NCBI GenBank assembly: GCA_029978425.1
Contig: JAPOJL010000013.1
Span: 1 to 14,263, forward strand
DNA length: 14,263 bases
Source: Actinomycetota bacterium
GTDB taxonomy: Bacteria > Actinomycetota > Actinomycetes > Nanopelagicales > Nanopelagicaceae
Direction: 5' to 3'
Position numbers and translations under genes: made by a program. Below, in pieces: positions 5,006 to 14,233 of this stretch. The notes beneath the pieces were generated by a model, which was not told where the DNA came from, searched no databases, and saw only the letters and a list, made by a program, of their open reading frames with translations. How positions within the stretch are numbered: position 1 is the first letter of the stretch; each line of letters opens with the position of its first letter.

Positions 5006-6901
5006 CTAGCCCTCTTGGTTGGCTTTCTTGGCCTTGGAGGTGAGGCGCGAGCGCTCGTTCTGGTCGAAGATGACTTTACGGATACGCACCGACGTTGGAG
5101 TTACTTCAACGCACTCATCTTCGCGGCAATATTCCAGAGCTTGTTCCAAGTTAAGAATCTTTGGTGGAATCAACTTCTCATTCTCATCGGAACCTGAGGC
5201 GCGCATATTGGTAAGTTTCTTTTCGCGAACGATATTCACATCCATATCTTCAGGACGAGAGTTCTCGCCAATCACCATACCTTCATAGACATCGGCGCCG
5301 ACCTGACAGAAGATCGTGCCGCGCTCTTGTAATCCAAAGATGGCATATGACGTCGCAGTTCCAGCGCGATCAGAAACGAGTGAACCTGTGTTGCGAGTAC
5401 GCAATTCACCGTTCCACGCTTCGTAACCATCGAAGACATGGTGGAGAAGTCCCGTTCCACGAGTTTCAGTAAGGAACTCGGTACGGAATCCGATAAGACC
5501 GCGTGATTGAACTTTGAAATCCATACGGATCCATCCAGTTCCGTGATTCACCATCTGCTCCATGCGACCTTTGCGGAGCGCCATGAGTTGGGTGATAACA
5601 CCAAGATAATCTTCTGGTGCATCAATAGTAAGGCGTTCCATCGGTTCATGTAATTTGCCATCAATCATCTTTGTGACAACTTGTGGCTTTCCAACTGTTA
5701 ATTCAAAACCTTCGCGGCGCATCATTTCAACAAGAACTGCAAGTTGAAGTTCTCCGCGACCTTGGACCTCCCAGGTATCGGGGCGATCGGTCGGGAGAAT
5801 GCGAAGTGAGACGTTTCCGACGAGTTCTGCATCAAGGCGATTCTTTACCAAGCGCGCAGTCAATTTCTTTCCAACGCGACCTGCAAGTGGCGATGTATTG
5901 ATACCGATTGTCATCGAAATACTTGGCTCATCAACGGTAATTAACGGCAGCGGGTGTGGATTTTCGGCATCGGCCAAAGTTTCACCCAAAGTGATGGTTT
6001 CAATTCCAGCCACAGCGATGATGTCTCCCGGACCAGCTTCGGTCGCAGGAACTCGCTCTAGACCTTCAGTGATCATCAATTCAGAGATCTTTACCTTCTC
6101 TTGTGATCCATCGGTTTTAATCCATGTGACCATCTGACCTTTTTTGATTACGCCTTCATGGACGCGGCAGAGCGCAAGGCGACCAAGGTATGGAGATGAA
6201 TCAAGGTTGGTGACGTGTGCTTGGAGAGGTGCACCTTCGTGATATTTCGGAGCTGGAATTGTTTTGAAGATAACGTCGAAGAGAACATCAAGATTTTCTG
6301 CATCAGGCATTCCGCCATCGGTTGGTCTATTTAAAGAAGCGCGACCTGCTTTTGCGGATGTGTAGACGATAGGGAAATCGATTTGATCTTCAGTGGCATC
6401 AAGATCAAGGAATAATCCATATGCCTCATCCACAACTGCTGCGATTCGAGCATCGGGGCGATCGACTTTATTGATGATCAAGATAACTGGAAGATTTTTC
6501 TGTAAGGCCTTACGAAGTACGAAACGAGTTTGTGGAAGTGGACCTTCGGATGCATCAACAAGAAGTGCAACGCCATCCACCATTTCAAGTCCGCGCTCTA
6601 CTTCGCCACCGAAGTCGGCGTGGCCTGGGGTATCAATGATGTTGACGATGGTGTTACCGCGCTTCACAGCAGTGTTCTTAGCAAGGATGGTGATTCCTTT
6701 TTCGCGCTCCAAATCCATCGAATCCATAACGCGATCTTGGGATTCAGATTGATTCTTATGGGCTTCAAAAGCGCCGGATTGCCACAACATGGCATCAACA
6801 AGAGTGGTCTTGCCATGGTCAACGTGGGCGATGATTGCGATATTTCGGAGCTCTTCGCGGCTTTTCAGCGCTAAGCCATTTAAATGAGGTGATTTAGACA
6901 T
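5006..6901 (-). CDS. typA: Ribosome-associated translational GTPase TypA/BipA
   Basis: 631 residues. The GTPase domain carries G1 AHVDHGKTT at 25-33, G2 REKGITI near 66-72, G3 DTPGH at 90-94 and G4 NKVD at 144-147. It is followed by an EF-G-like beta-barrel (near 215-310), an EF-G domain III-like segment, and the BipA C-terminal region with SRGLIGFRTEFLTETRGTG and GTATSYAIFGLQERG. BipA/TypA binds 70S ribosomes and helps large-subunit assembly and stress or low-temperature adaptation. It is slightly longer than the E. coli protein (607), with a basic C-terminal tail. The ATG lies inside the last codons of ychF (8-nt overlap), with a GTGGAG about 10 nt upstream, so the two form an operon. Confidence 0.96.
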   Translation of the reverse strand: MSKSPHLNGLALKSREELRNIAIIAHVDHGKTTLVDAMLWQSGAFEAHKNQSESQDRVMDSMDLEREKGITILAKNTAVKRGNTIVNIIDTPGHADFGGEVERGLEMVDGVALLVDASEGPLPQTRFVLRKALQKNLPVILIINKVDRPDARIAAVVDEAYGLFLDLDATEDQIDFPIVYTSAKAGRASLNRPTDGGMPDAENLDVLFDVIFKTIPAPKYHEGAPLQAHVTNLDSSPYLGRLALCRVHEGVIKKGQMVTWIKTDGSQEKVKISELMITEGLERVPATEAGPGDIIAVAGIETITLGETLADAENPHPLPLITVDEPSISMTIGINTSPLAGRVGKKLTARLVKNRLDAELVGNVSLRILPTDRPDTWEVQGRGELQLAVLVEMMRREGFELTVGKPQVVTKMIDGKLHEPMERLTIDAPEDYLGVITQLMALRKGRMEQMVNHGTGWIRMDFKVQSRGLIGFRTEFLTETRGTGLLHHVFDGYEAWNGELRTRNTGSLVSDRAGTATSYAIFGLQERGTIFCQVGADVYEGMVIGENSRPEDMDVNIVREKKLTNMRASGSDENEKLIPPKILNLEQALEYCREDECVEVTPTSVRIRKVIFDQNERSRLTSKAKKANQEG

Positions 6902-7967
6902 TGAAACGAAACTCCACTACATCTCCGTCGCGCATTATGTATTCCTTGCCTTCCATTCGAACCTTCCCCTTTGCTCTGGCTTCATTCATGGAGCCCGCAG
7001 CTACGAGATCATCAAATGAAATTACTTCGGCTTTGATAAAACCTTTTTGGAAATCAGTGTGAATAACCCCCGCGGCAGCAGGTGCAGTATCGCCTTTATG
7101 GATGGTCCATGCGCGCGCTTCTTTTGGACCGGCAGTTAAATAGGTTTGAAGTCCAAGAGTTTTAAATCCGACACGGGCAAGAGTGGCAAGGCCTGGTTCT
7201 TCTAGGCCAATTGACTTCAACAGTTCGAGCGCTTCAGCATCATCAAGTTCACTTAATTCTGCTTCCGTCTTTGCATCCAAGAAGATAGCTTCGGCTGGAG
7301 CAACAAGGGCTGATAATTTCTGGCGGAGCGCTGCATCAGCTAATTCAGCAGCATCGACATTGAAGACATAGAGGAATGGCTTTGCGGTCAGTAGACCGAG
7401 TTCTTTGATGAGCGCAAGATCTACATCGGATTGGGAAAGTACTTTTCCATCGGCAATCACTTTTTCAGCCGCTTTCACGGCATCAAGAACTGCAGCGCGC
7501 TCTTTATTTTGGCGCGCCTCTTTTTCGATACGAGGGATTGCTTTCTCAATAGTTTGAAGATCAGCTAATTGAAGTTCGGTATTAATAGTTTCAATATCGC
7601 TGGCGGGATCAACGCGACCATCGACGTGGACGACATCGCCATCGCTAAAGACGCGGATGACTTGGCAGATTGCATCGCTCTCGCGGATGTTGGCAAGAAA
7701 CTTATTTCCAAGGCCAGCGCCTTCGGAAGCGCCTTTTACGATGCCAGCGATATCAACGAAAGAGACTGCGGCAGGAATGATTTTTTCGGAGCTGAAGATC
7801 TTGGCAAGGACATCAAGACGAGCATCAGGGACGCCGACAACGCCAACGTTGGGCTCAATAGTGGCGAATGGGTAATTCGCGGCCAAGACATTGTTCTTTG
7901 TCAGGGCGTTAAAGAGGGTCGATTTTCCGACATTCGGTAGACCGACGATTCCGATGGAGAGGCTCAC
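6894..7967 (-). CDS. ychF: Redox/translation-linked ATPase YchF (Obg family)
   Basis: 357 residues. P-loop GLPNVGKS at 9-16, G3 region [16 protein letters not shown] at 72-87, and a C-terminal TGS domain with [21 protein letters not shown] and a final [11 protein letters not shown]. YchF/OLA1 proteins hydrolyse ATP rather than GTP and act on ribosomes and oxidative-stress responses. His114, the residue shown to be needed for hydrolysis in E. coli YchF, is present at the same number (VVHVDG). The nucleotide specificity motif, usually NxxE, reads NVDA at 203-206. The start is GTG with no Shine-Dalgarno sequence; TAGGCT (7982-7977) ends 9 nt upstream, implying a leader of only a few bases. It overlaps typA by 8 nt and diverges from rmuC. 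Its closeness to ispH and a DUF6542 gene matches mycobacterial gene order. Confidence 0.96.
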   Translation of the reverse strand: MSLSIGIVGLPNVGKSTLFNALTKNNVLAANYPFATIEPNVGVVGVPDARLDVLAKIFSSEKIIPAAVSFVDIAGIVKGASEGAGLGNKFLANIRESDAICQVIRVFSDGDVVHVDGRVDPASDIETINTELQLADLQTIEKAIPRIEKEARQNKERAAVLDAVKAAEKVIADGKVLSQSDVDLALIKELGLLTAKPFLYVFNVDAAELADAALRQKLSALVAPAEAIFLDAKTEAELSELDDAEALELLKSIGLEEPGLATLARVGFKTLGLQTYLTAGPKEARAWTIHKGDTAPAAAGVIHTDFQKGFIKAEVISFDDLVAAGSMNEARAKGKVRMEGKEYIMRDGDVVEFRFNV

Positions 7968-8018
7968 AAGGGGTAGAGCCTAACCGTCAATGTCAGTCCT
8001 TCCTGCCACGATAAGGGC
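7968..8018. promoter_or_regulatory. 51-bp divergent promoter region between ychF and rmuC
   Basis: Minus strand: TAGGCT at 7982-7977 is a good TANNNT -10 box 9 nt before the ychF GTG. Plus strand: only a degenerate CACGAT (8007-8012) lies 6 nt before the rmuC ATG; an AAGGG sits too close to that ATG to serve as a normal ribosome binding site. No clear -35 or operator was seen. Confidence 0.4.
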
Positions 8019-9164
8019 ATGAATGGTGCGGCGTATCTGATTATCGGCCTCGTGATTGGTTTAGGAGTAGGCCTTGTCATCGGCGCGCTCCGACTCAATT
8101 CCGAGCGCGGAAAAGTGACGCTTCTCAACTCTCAGATCGATGCGATGCGTGAAGAAGAAAATCGTCTCACCACTCTCAATGAACAACTCCGCGCTGTGAC
8201 GACGGGAATGGCCCAACTCACCACCCAAACCCAAGAAGCTGAATTGAAACGTACTCGTGCTGAATCTGAGATGCGTACCCAGATTGAGAATATGAAATTA
8301 GGTAACGAGACGCTGCTTCGCGAAACCACAAAGTTAGCGGGCGCACTCTCTAATTCTCAAACCCGCGGAAAATACGGCGAAGCCCAACTCGAAACACTTC
8401 TCGAAAACGCTGGATTACTCGAGAATGTTCACTTCTTCAAACAAGATTACCGAACAACTGGTACTGAAATTTCGAAACCAGATATCAAAATCGCAGTACC
8501 TGGTGGAAGCGAAATCTTCATCGACTCAAAGTTTCCCTTTGATCGCTTCCTTGAAGCAGTTGTCGAGAAGGATCCCGCTGAGCGAACTCGTTTAATGCAG
8601 GCCCACGCAAAAGATTTATTGGGCCACGTTAACGCCCTTGCAAAACGTGGTTATCAAGAGACTGGAAACTCCCCTGATTATGTAGTGCTATTCGCTCCTT
8701 TTGAATCGATCTTGAGTGAAGCCCTCGATGTCGATCCCCAGCTTCTTCATAAAGCCTTTGAAAAGAATGTAACTATCGCGACTCCGACCACCATGATGGC
8801 CTTACTTCGCACCGTGGCTTATGTCTTTAGCCGCTCAGAGCTAGCGAAAAATGCCCAAGAAATTCAGGACCTAGCTGGCGAACTCCTTAAGCGCATTGGA
8901 AAGGTCCACTCCAAGATTGAAACTCTTGGTGATCGCATTAAATCTACGGAGCGAGCATTTAATGATTTGATTAAGAGCGCAGAAGAGAATGTCATCAAGC
9001 CAGCGCGAAAGATGGTCAAACTTGGCGCCCCATCTGCAAGTAAACTCAAAGCACTCGAAGATGTTGATGATGAAGTCCGTCAGATTGCTCCGAAGGAGCT
9101 AAATTCCCCTGATCTCTTCGATGGAGATGATGATCTCGATGAAAGCGATAACGATGACAAGTAA
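8019..9164 (+). CDS. rmuC: DNA recombination protein RmuC
   Basis: 381 residues. An N-terminal membrane anchor (near 4-24, glycine/valine/leucine/isoleucine) is followed by a coiled coil (about 28-105). The RmuC nuclease-like domain begins at RGKYGEAQLETLL and continues through KPDIKIAVPGG and FIDSKFPFDRFLEAV, which resembles a PD-(D/E)XK fold. A second helical segment and a highly acidic tail ([14 protein letters not shown]) follow. E. coli RmuC limits recombination at inverted repeats and is thought to be a nuclease. The ATG was chosen because the next in-frame start would cut into the membrane anchor. The stop overlaps the following membrane protein gene by 11 nt, suggesting co-transcription. 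Confidence 0.93.
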   Translation: MNGAAYLIIGLVIGLGVGLVIGALRLNSERGKVTLLNSQIDAMREEENRLTTLNEQLRAVTTGMAQLTTQTQEAELKRTRAESEMRTQIENMKLGNETLLRETTKLAGALSNSQTRGKYGEAQLETLLENAGLLENVHFFKQDYRTTGTEISKPDIKIAVPGGSEIFIDSKFPFDRFLEAVVEKDPAERTRLMQAHAKDLLGHVNALAKRGYQETGNSPDYVVLFAPFESILSEALDVDPQLLHKAFEKNVTIATPTTMMALLRTVAYVFSRSELAKNAQEIQDLAGELLKRIGKVHSKIETLGDRIKSTERAFNDLIKSAEENVIKPARKMVKLGAPSASKLKALEDVDDEVRQIAPKELNSPDLFDGDDDLDESDNDDK

Positions 9165-9576
9165 CCTCCCCCAACCCCCGATTAAGAACCCGATTAAGGG
9201 CGCTGGCCTCACCAAACCTGGGATAGTGATTCTGCAATTTGTCTTTATCGCATTTGTTGCGCTCATTGAAATCTTCTTCCGTTCCAATGTTGGATTCCTT
9301 ACCGGTATTGCAATCTGGGCTTCGTATTACGGAGCGCTGATCTATGGACGTCCTGGCACCACCTACGTTGCGGTTGTTAATCCACCCATCGCATTTGGCG
9401 CTGCTGCAATTCTCTTACTTCCCACAGTTGGTGGATTCTCATTAAGTATCACCAGGCTCGGAGTTGATTTAGTCTCAGGACTTGCCAGCGTTGCGCCATT
9501 CTTGTTATCGGGCGCGTTATTTGGTTGGTGGTATTACTTTAAAGAACGTAAAACTCTACTTGCCCGCAGCGCGTAG
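9154..9576 (+). CDS. Small four-helix membrane protein, DUF6542-like
   Basis: About 140 residues with four hydrophobic segments: [56 protein letters not shown] and [16 protein letters not shown], then a short basic tail. A membrane protein beside ispH and ychF matches the conserved actinobacterial DUF6542 gene (for example the one between lytB2 and ychF in M. tuberculosis). I assign the family from context and topology, without a search. Function is unknown. The start is uncertain: the ATG at 9154 overlaps rmuC by 11 nt, while in-frame ATGs at 9139, 9130 and 9121 are possible, with a GGAG near 9123. The 3' end runs 21 nt into the tail of convergent ispH. Confidence 0.78.
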   Translation: MTSNLPQPPIKNPIKGAGLTKPGIVILQFVFIAFVALIEIFFRSNVGFLTGIAIWASYYGALIYGRPGTTYVAVVNPPIAFGAAAILLLPTVGGFSLSITRLGVDLVSGLASVAPFLLSGALFGWWYYFKERKTLLARSA

Positions 9577-10509
9577 ATCTTTTCGGAGCTCTGGCGGAAT
9601 CGCAAAGAGGAGATGTTGCTCCATCGCAGTTACGGTTTCAACATCACCATATCCACGACGATCAAGATCTTCCAATAAATCCTTGACGAGAATTTCAGGA
9701 ACTGAAGCCCCGCTAGATACCCCAATAGTTTCTACTCCTTCAAACCACTCATCCTTAATCTCACTTGCATAGTCGATGAGATAGCCTGATTTTGCGCCAT
9801 ATTCCAAAGCCACTTCAACCAAGCGCACTGAGTTAGAGGAATTCTTAGAACCCACAACCAGCACCAAATCAGCTTGGGGTGCAATCTGTTTGATTGCGAC
9901 TTGGCGATTTTGAGTGGCGTAACAGATGTCATCTGAGGGCGGATCTTGAAGATTTGGAAAACGGCTCTTCAAAATTCCTACCGCTTCCAGAGTTTCATCA
10001 ACACTTAAAGTGGTTTGTGAGAGCCAGGCAACGGGCTTATTGGGATCGATCTCAACGTTTCTGGCGCCATCAAGGCCATCGACTAACTTCACATGGTTTG
10101 GGGCTTCACCTGCGGTTCCTTCAACTTCCTCATGCCCCTCGTGGCCAATCAAAAGAATTTGGAGATCATCGGCAGCAAAACGGCGCGCTTCTTGGTGAAC
10201 TTTCGTCACCAACGGACAGGTCGCATCTATTGTCTTTAAATTACGAGTGGCTGCTTGTTCATGAACTTTTGGCGATACACCGTGAGCAGAAAATATAACG
10301 ATGGCGCCCTCAGGAACCTGGTCAGTTTCATCGACGAAGATTGCGCCCTTCTTCTCAAGGGATGAAACAACATGAACATTGTGAACAATCTGTTTGCGGA
10401 CATAAACGGGAGCGCCATATAAATCAAGGGCTTTCTCCACCGTCACAACGGCGCGGTCCACACCAGCGCAATATCCGCGCGGCGCAGCTAGCAGGACTCG
10501 TTTAGCCAT
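9556..10509 (-). CDS. ispH: 4-hydroxy-3-methylbut-2-enyl diphosphate reductase IspH (LytB)
   Basis: 317 residues. The [4Fe-4S] enzyme that converts HMBPP to IPP and DMAPP, the last step of the MEP isoprenoid pathway. The cluster ligands Cys14 ([11 protein letters not shown]), Cys98 (DATCPLV) and Cys196 ([11 protein letters not shown]) are present. Substrate-binding residues are also visible: His43, His76 (SAHG), His126 and Glu128 ([10 protein letters not shown]), and the GSKNSSNS loop at 220-227. Length is typical. The ATG lacks a Shine-Dalgarno sequence; TAGGAT (10521-10516) ends 6 nt upstream, so a leaderless transcript is likely. Its 3' end overlaps the convergent membrane protein gene by 21 nt. 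It diverges from xseA across 25 bp. Confidence 0.97.
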   Translation of the reverse strand: MAKRVLLAAPRGYCAGVDRAVVTVEKALDLYGAPVYVRKQIVHNVHVVSSLEKKGAIFVDETDQVPEGAIVIFSAHGVSPKVHEQAATRNLKTIDATCPLVTKVHQEARRFAADDLQILLIGHEGHEEVEGTAGEAPNHVKLVDGLDGARNVEIDPNKPVAWLSQTTLSVDETLEAVGILKSRFPNLQDPPSDDICYATQNRQVAIKQIAPQADLVLVVGSKNSSNSVRLVEVALEYGAKSGYLIDYASEIKDEWFEGVETIGVSSGASVPEILVKDLLEDLDRRGYGDVETVTAMEQHLLFAIPPELRKDLRAAGK

Positions 10510-10534
10510 GTGTGCATCCTATTAGCATTACGCC
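10510..10534. promoter_or_regulatory. 25-bp divergent promoter region, two leaderless -10 boxes
   Basis: Minus strand TAGGAT (10521-10516) lies 6 nt before the ispH ATG. Plus strand TAGCAT (10523-10528) lies 6 nt before the xseA ATG. One base (10522) separates the boxes, giving a CTATTAG core. The geometry is identical, base for base in spacing, to the region at 3034-3058. No clear -35 elements are seen. Confidence 0.66.
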
Positions 10535-11761
10535 ATGCTCGAAACTTCAAGCGATAAACCGGTCCCGGTCCGCGTTGTTTCAGAGGCGATTAGCGATTAC
10601 ATCAACCGTTTAGGGCAGATCTGGGTTGAAGGAGAAATCGCACAACTCAATGATCGCGCTGGATCTGGCATGGTTTACATGCGATTACGTGATCCCAGCG
10701 TTGATATGTATTTAGAAGTTACATGCCCACGTGGAGTATTTAAAGCAATTGCGCCACTTACTGAGAATGCTCGAGTTGTTATCCACTCCAAAGTTAATTT
10801 CTACACCCCAACAGGGCGCCTCTCTCTCAATGCAAAAGAAATTCGCCAAGTAGGAGTTGGCGAATTACTCGCTCGCCTTGAAGCCTTAAAGAAAGTGCTC
10901 GCTGCTGAAGGACTCTTTGCCGAAGAGCGGAAAAAACCACTTCCTTTTCTTCCCAACAAGATTGGTCTGATCTGTGGTCGCGCTAGCGCCGCCGAGAAAG
11001 ATGTCAAAGAAAATGCCCGCCGCCGCTGGCCCTCAGTGAGATTTGAAACTCGGGAAGTAGCAGTTCAAGGTGCAGATGCCGTGATTCAAGTTTCTGCAGC
11101 TCTCCGTGAACTCGACGCTGATCCCGAAGTCGATGTCATCATCATTACCCGCGGTGGTGGATCTTTTGAAGATCTATTGCCGTTCTCTGATGAAGGCCTC
11201 GTGCGTCTTGCTGCATCATGTAAGAAACCGATTGTGAGCGCTATTGGACATGAACAAGATACCCCGCTTCTAGATCTCGTAGCTGACCTTCGAGCATCAA
11301 CCCCCACAGATGCCGCAAAACGCGTCGTTCCTGATTTTCAAGAAGAGCAGACCAAAATCAAAAATCTACGTGATCGCGCCGATCGCAAAATCAATGATCT
11401 CGTGATTCTGGAAATGACCAAGATTGTGAATCTCATCCAACGCCCTGTCATGAAAGATCCATTGGTGATGGTCACCTCTCGCGAGGAGATCATTAAAGGT
11501 TTTGTAGCGCGCTCGTTTATGAGTATGAACTCACGGCTGCTGCGTGCCTATGACGAAGTTGCTCACATTGCGGCTCGAGTCCGCACCCTTTCACCACAAG
11601 CAACCTTGGATCGCGGATACTCAGTCGTCCAGAAGAGTGATGGTGTGATTGTGAAAGACCCCGATGAACTAAGTGCGGGCGAGGAGATTCGCCTCCGTCT
11701 AGCTAAAGGTGTGGCGCTTGCGACAGCTACCGGCAAGAAGCTAGAAAAGAAAAGCGAGTAG
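10535..11761 (+). CDS. xseA: Exodeoxyribonuclease VII large subunit XseA
   Basis: 408 residues. An N-terminal OB-fold domain (about 10-105, with IWVEGEIAQL and LSLNAKEIRQVGVGEL) precedes the catalytic domain: KIGLICGRASAAEKDVKEN near 142-160, TRGGGSFEDLLPFSDE at 205-220, and GHEQDTPLLDLVADLR near 238-252, followed by helical sequence (about 265-370) and a C-terminal segment containing RGYSVV. XseA with several XseB subunits degrades single-stranded DNA to oligonucleotides in repair. It is shorter than E. coli XseA (456), mostly in the helical part. The ATG start is leaderless-type, 6 nt after TAGCAT. It is the first gene of an xseA-xseB-fumarase operon. Confidence 0.96.
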   Translation: MLETSSDKPVPVRVVSEAISDYINRLGQIWVEGEIAQLNDRAGSGMVYMRLRDPSVDMYLEVTCPRGVFKAIAPLTENARVVIHSKVNFYTPTGRLSLNAKEIRQVGVGELLARLEALKKVLAAEGLFAEERKKPLPFLPNKIGLICGRASAAEKDVKENARRRWPSVRFETREVAVQGADAVIQVSAALRELDADPEVDVIIITRGGGSFEDLLPFSDEGLVRLAASCKKPIVSAIGHEQDTPLLDLVADLRASTPTDAAKRVVPDFQEEQTKIKNLRDRADRKINDLVILEMTKIVNLIQRPVMKDPLVMVTSREEIIKGFVARSFMSMNSRLLRAYDEVAHIAARVRTLSPQATLDRGYSVVQKSDGVIVKDPDELSAGEEIRLRLAKGVALATATGKKLEKKSE

Positions 11762-11770
11762 ATTACGAAT

Positions 11771-11968
11771 ATGGCCCAGCTCAGTTACGAAGAAGCCCGC
11801 GATGAACTCACCAAAGTTGTTGCAGCTCTTGAAGCCGGCGGCGTAGGACTTGAAGAATCTCTCAAGCTTTGGGAACGCGGCGAGGAGTTGGCTGCGATCT
11901 GCCAACAGTGGCTCGACGGAGCGCGCGCCAAACTCGAAGCAGCAAAGTCTGAAGCAGAAGCCGAGTAA
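11771..11968 (+). CDS. xseB: Exodeoxyribonuclease VII small subunit XseB
   Basis: 65 residues, an all-helical small subunit with the family signature: LSYEEARDELTKVVAALE, then GGVGLEESLKLWERGEEL, then a C-terminal helix with CQQWLDGARAKLEAA. It binds the helical part of XseA and is required for exonuclease activity. It starts 9 nt after the xseA stop, without a strong Shine-Dalgarno sequence, and ends 3 nt before the fumarase start, so the three genes should be one transcript. No other reading of this interval is as good. Confidence 0.93.
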   Translation: MAQLSYEEARDELTKVVAALEAGGVGLEESLKLWERGEELAAICQQWLDGARAKLEAAKSEAEAE

Positions 11969-11971
11969 CTC

Positions 11972-13627
11972 ATGCCGGAATTTATCTACGAAGATCTACT
12001 TCCGGTTGGCGCTGATACCACTGAATATCGCCTCGTAAGCAAAGAAGGTGTTTCGACTTTTGACGCGGATGGAAAGACTTTTCTCAAGGTCTCACCAGAA
12101 GCAATCCGCAATCTGACGGAAGTAGCGCTCCACGATATTTCGCATTACCTGCGCGCCGATCATCTCCAGCAACTCGCAAATATTCTCAAGGATCCCGAGA
12201 GCTCACCTAACGATCGCTTTGTGGCTTTGGATTTATTGAAGAATGCCAATATCTCCGCCGGCGGAATCTTGCCGATGTGCCAAGACACTGGAACTGCGAT
12301 CGTGATGGGAAAGAAGGGGCAACACGTCCTCACCTCTGAACGCGATGAAGTCACTATTTCGCGCGGTATCTATGATGCCTTTACTAAATTGAATCTGCGC
12401 TATTCCCAACTCGCACCGGTCACCACATGGGAAGAGAAGAACACCGGCAATAACCTTCCAGCCCAAGTGGAGATCTACTCCGATTTTGACCACGCAGATG
12501 AATACAACTTCCTCTTCATCGCCAAGGGTGGAGGTAGCGCTAATAAGTCATTCCTCTACCAAGAAACCAAAGCAATCCTTAATCCGACCTCATTTATCGC
12601 ATGGTTAGAAGAGAAGCTCCGCTCCCTCGGAACTGCAGCGTGCCCTCCGTATCACCTTGCGATTGTGATCGGTGGAACTTCCGCAGAATTCACCGCCAAG
12701 ACAGCAAAACTAGCCTCAACCAAATATTTGGATTCGCTACCTACAACAGGCAATGCCAAGACTGGTCGCGCGTTTCGGGACCTTGAATTAGAGAAGGAAG
12801 TATTTACCCTCACCCAAAAACTTGGAATCGGCGCCCAATTTGGCGGTAAGTATTTCTGCCACGATGTACGAGTCATCCGCCTGCCACGTCATGGCGCTTC
12901 ACTTCCAATCTCAATCGCCGTTTCCTGTTCGGCAGATCGCCAGGCCAAAGCAAAGATCACCAAAGATGGCGTCTTTATTGAGAAATTGGAGACGGAGCCC
13001 GCTCACTTCTTGCCTGAGACCACCGATGAACATCTCAACGATAACGTCGTCAATATCGATCTCAACAAGCCGATGGCCGAAATATTGGCCGAGCTATCCA
13101 AGCACCCAGTGAAAACTCGACTTTCCCTCTCGGGAACCTTGGTTGTGGCTCGTGATTTAGCGCATGCCAAACTTAAAGAATTGGTTGATTCCGGAAAACC
13201 ACTTCCTGAATATTTCAAGAAATATCCCGTTTATTACGCAGGTCCAGCAAAGACTCCTGCCGGTTACGCCTCAGGTTCCTTTGGTCCCACAACTGCAGGA
13301 CGTATGGATTCCTATGTGGAGTACTTCCAATCTCGAGGTGGCTCCATGGTCATGCTCGCAAAAGGAAACCGCTCCAAGCAGGTAACTGATGCGTGTAAGC
13401 AACATGGTGGTTTCTACCTTGGTTCAATTGGAGGACCGGCTGCTCGCCTAGCGCAAGATTGCATCAAAAAAGTCGAAGTCTTGGATTATGAAGAGTTGGG
13501 GATGGAGGCAGTCTGGAAGATCGATGTCGAAAACTTCCCTGCATTCATCGTTGTCGACGATAAAGGAAATGATTTCTTCGCTGAAACTGCGAAGCCTTTG
13601 ACTATCGGGTTGAAGCCAGAAAATTAG
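11972..13627 (+). CDS. fumA: Class I (iron-sulfur) fumarate hydratase
   Basis: 551 residues, a full-length single-chain class I fumarase joining the alpha region (about 1-350) and the beta region (about 365-551). It interconverts fumarate and malate in the TCA cycle. The [4Fe-4S] ligands Cys103 ([10 protein letters not shown]), Cys224 ([10 protein letters not shown]) and Cys319 (SCSADRQ) are in the expected places. Other family signatures are [25 protein letters not shown], the beta-part GPTTAGRMD, and [13 protein letters not shown]. The class is oxygen-sensitive and unrelated to FumC. Its place 3 nt behind xseB suggests transcription from the xseA promoter. The stop overlaps that of the convergent gene by 3 bases. 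The symbol fumA is used by analogy; some actinobacterial annotations use fum or fumB. Confidence 0.96.
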   Translation: MPEFIYEDLLPVGADTTEYRLVSKEGVSTFDADGKTFLKVSPEAIRNLTEVALHDISHYLRADHLQQLANILKDPESSPNDRFVALDLLKNANISAGGILPMCQDTGTAIVMGKKGQHVLTSERDEVTISRGIYDAFTKLNLRYSQLAPVTTWEEKNTGNNLPAQVEIYSDFDHADEYNFLFIAKGGGSANKSFLYQETKAILNPTSFIAWLEEKLRSLGTAACPPYHLAIVIGGTSAEFTAKTAKLASTKYLDSLPTTGNAKTGRAFRDLELEKEVFTLTQKLGIGAQFGGKYFCHDVRVIRLPRHGASLPISIAVSCSADRQAKAKITKDGVFIEKLETEPAHFLPETTDEHLNDNVVNIDLNKPMAEILAELSKHPVKTRLSLSGTLVVARDLAHAKLKELVDSGKPLPEYFKKYPVYYAGPAKTPAGYASGSFGPTTAGRMDSYVEYFQSRGGSMVMLAKGNRSKQVTDACKQHGGFYLGSIGGPAARLAQDCIKKVEVLDYEELGMEAVWKIDVENFPAFIVVDDKGNDFFAETAKPLTIGLKPEN

Positions 13628-14199
13628 TAGTAACGCGAGCGCTTGAATTTAGCGAGCGCTTTACATGGAGTGTCATAACGAACATCGATGTAGTGAAGTC
13701 CCCATTGAATCTGCGTGACTGGGTTAGTGCGCCAATCAGTTCCAATCACTTCCATCTTTGTGGCAGGAAGCGCTTGCGGAATTCCGTGGGCGCCAGTTCT
13801 CTTATTGCGAGCTCGATAATTCCAGTGGCTCTCTTTGGTCCATAAAGTGTCGAGGCAGGAGTACTGATAGCTGCCCCATCCGTACTTCTCCTTCGCCATT
13901 TCTTTACCAATGGCGCGAGCGCCTTTCGGGGTACGAGCCTGCTCGACCTTTTTCATCATGACCGAAACCATCATCATGTCCCAGGCCAGGACCGAGGAGC
14001 GATCGCTCATCTCAATCAAGGTTGGCCAGGTTGGTTCATTCTCGGTAGAGACAGCCGCCTTGAGCTGCTCAGAGCTTGGCGCTGAAACGAGTAGCTCAAC
14101 CTCACCATTGATCGCCGGCTGGGCGTAGGTCACTTCAACCGAGGAGATAAAAAGGGTGGCAAAAGCCATGGCAGCGACAACGGCTCGTCGTCTCAGCAT
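13624..14199 (-). CDS. Secreted lytic transglycosylase-like (SLT domain) protein
   Basis: 191 residues. A Sec-type signal peptide (basic MLRRR, hydrophobic core [14 protein letters not shown]) has a likely cut after VTYA near residue 26. A low-complexity linker leads to a compact SLT/lysozyme-like domain at about 105-182: [25 protein letters not shown], then [11 protein letters not shown], then [17 protein letters not shown]. The probable catalytic acid is Glu123 in TKESHW. Cys115 and Cys179 could form a disulfide. This short single-domain form is common in actinobacteria, where such enzymes cleave peptidoglycan glycan strands during growth. The ATG at 14199 is set by AGGAGG 7 nt upstream; a nearby ATG at 14203 is out of frame. 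It is convergent with the fumarase gene. Confidence 0.88.
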   Translation of the reverse strand: MLRRRAVVAAMAFATLFISSVEVTYAQPAINGEVELLVSAPSSEQLKAAVSTENEPTWPTLIEMSDRSSVLAWDMMMVSVMMKKVEQARTPKGARAIGKEMAKEKYGWGSYQYSCLDTLWTKESHWNYRARNKRTGAHGIPQALPATKMEVIGTDWRTNPVTQIQWGLHYIDVRYDTPCKALAKFKRSRYY

Positions 14200-14206
14200 G
14201 CATCGA

Positions 14207-14233
14207 CCTCCTCGTTTTGATCTCTCAATTGAG
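14207..14233 (-). promoter_or_regulatory. Shine-Dalgarno AGGAGG and upstream palindrome of the SLT gene
   Basis: AGGAGG at 14212-14207 precedes the ATG at 14199 by 7 nt. Just upstream is a perfect 10-bp palindrome CTCAATTGAG (14224-14233), which could be a small operator or chance. No complete promoter or riboswitch is visible before the window ends at 14263. Confidence 0.45.

Noticed and set aside
7569..7940. A 123-codon open frame on the plus strand
   Set aside because: It is a shadow of the P-loop region of ychF, whose motifs are certain.
9894..10298. A 134-codon open frame on the plus strand
   Set aside because: It is antisense to the strongly supported ispH gene, has no ribosome binding site and shows no recognisable domain.
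13635..13660. Direct repeat GCGAGCGCT, two copies 17 bp apart
   Set aside because: It lies inside the Lys/Arg/Ala-rich 3' end of the transglycosylase gene and is short enough to be coding bias. No terminator T-run follows.
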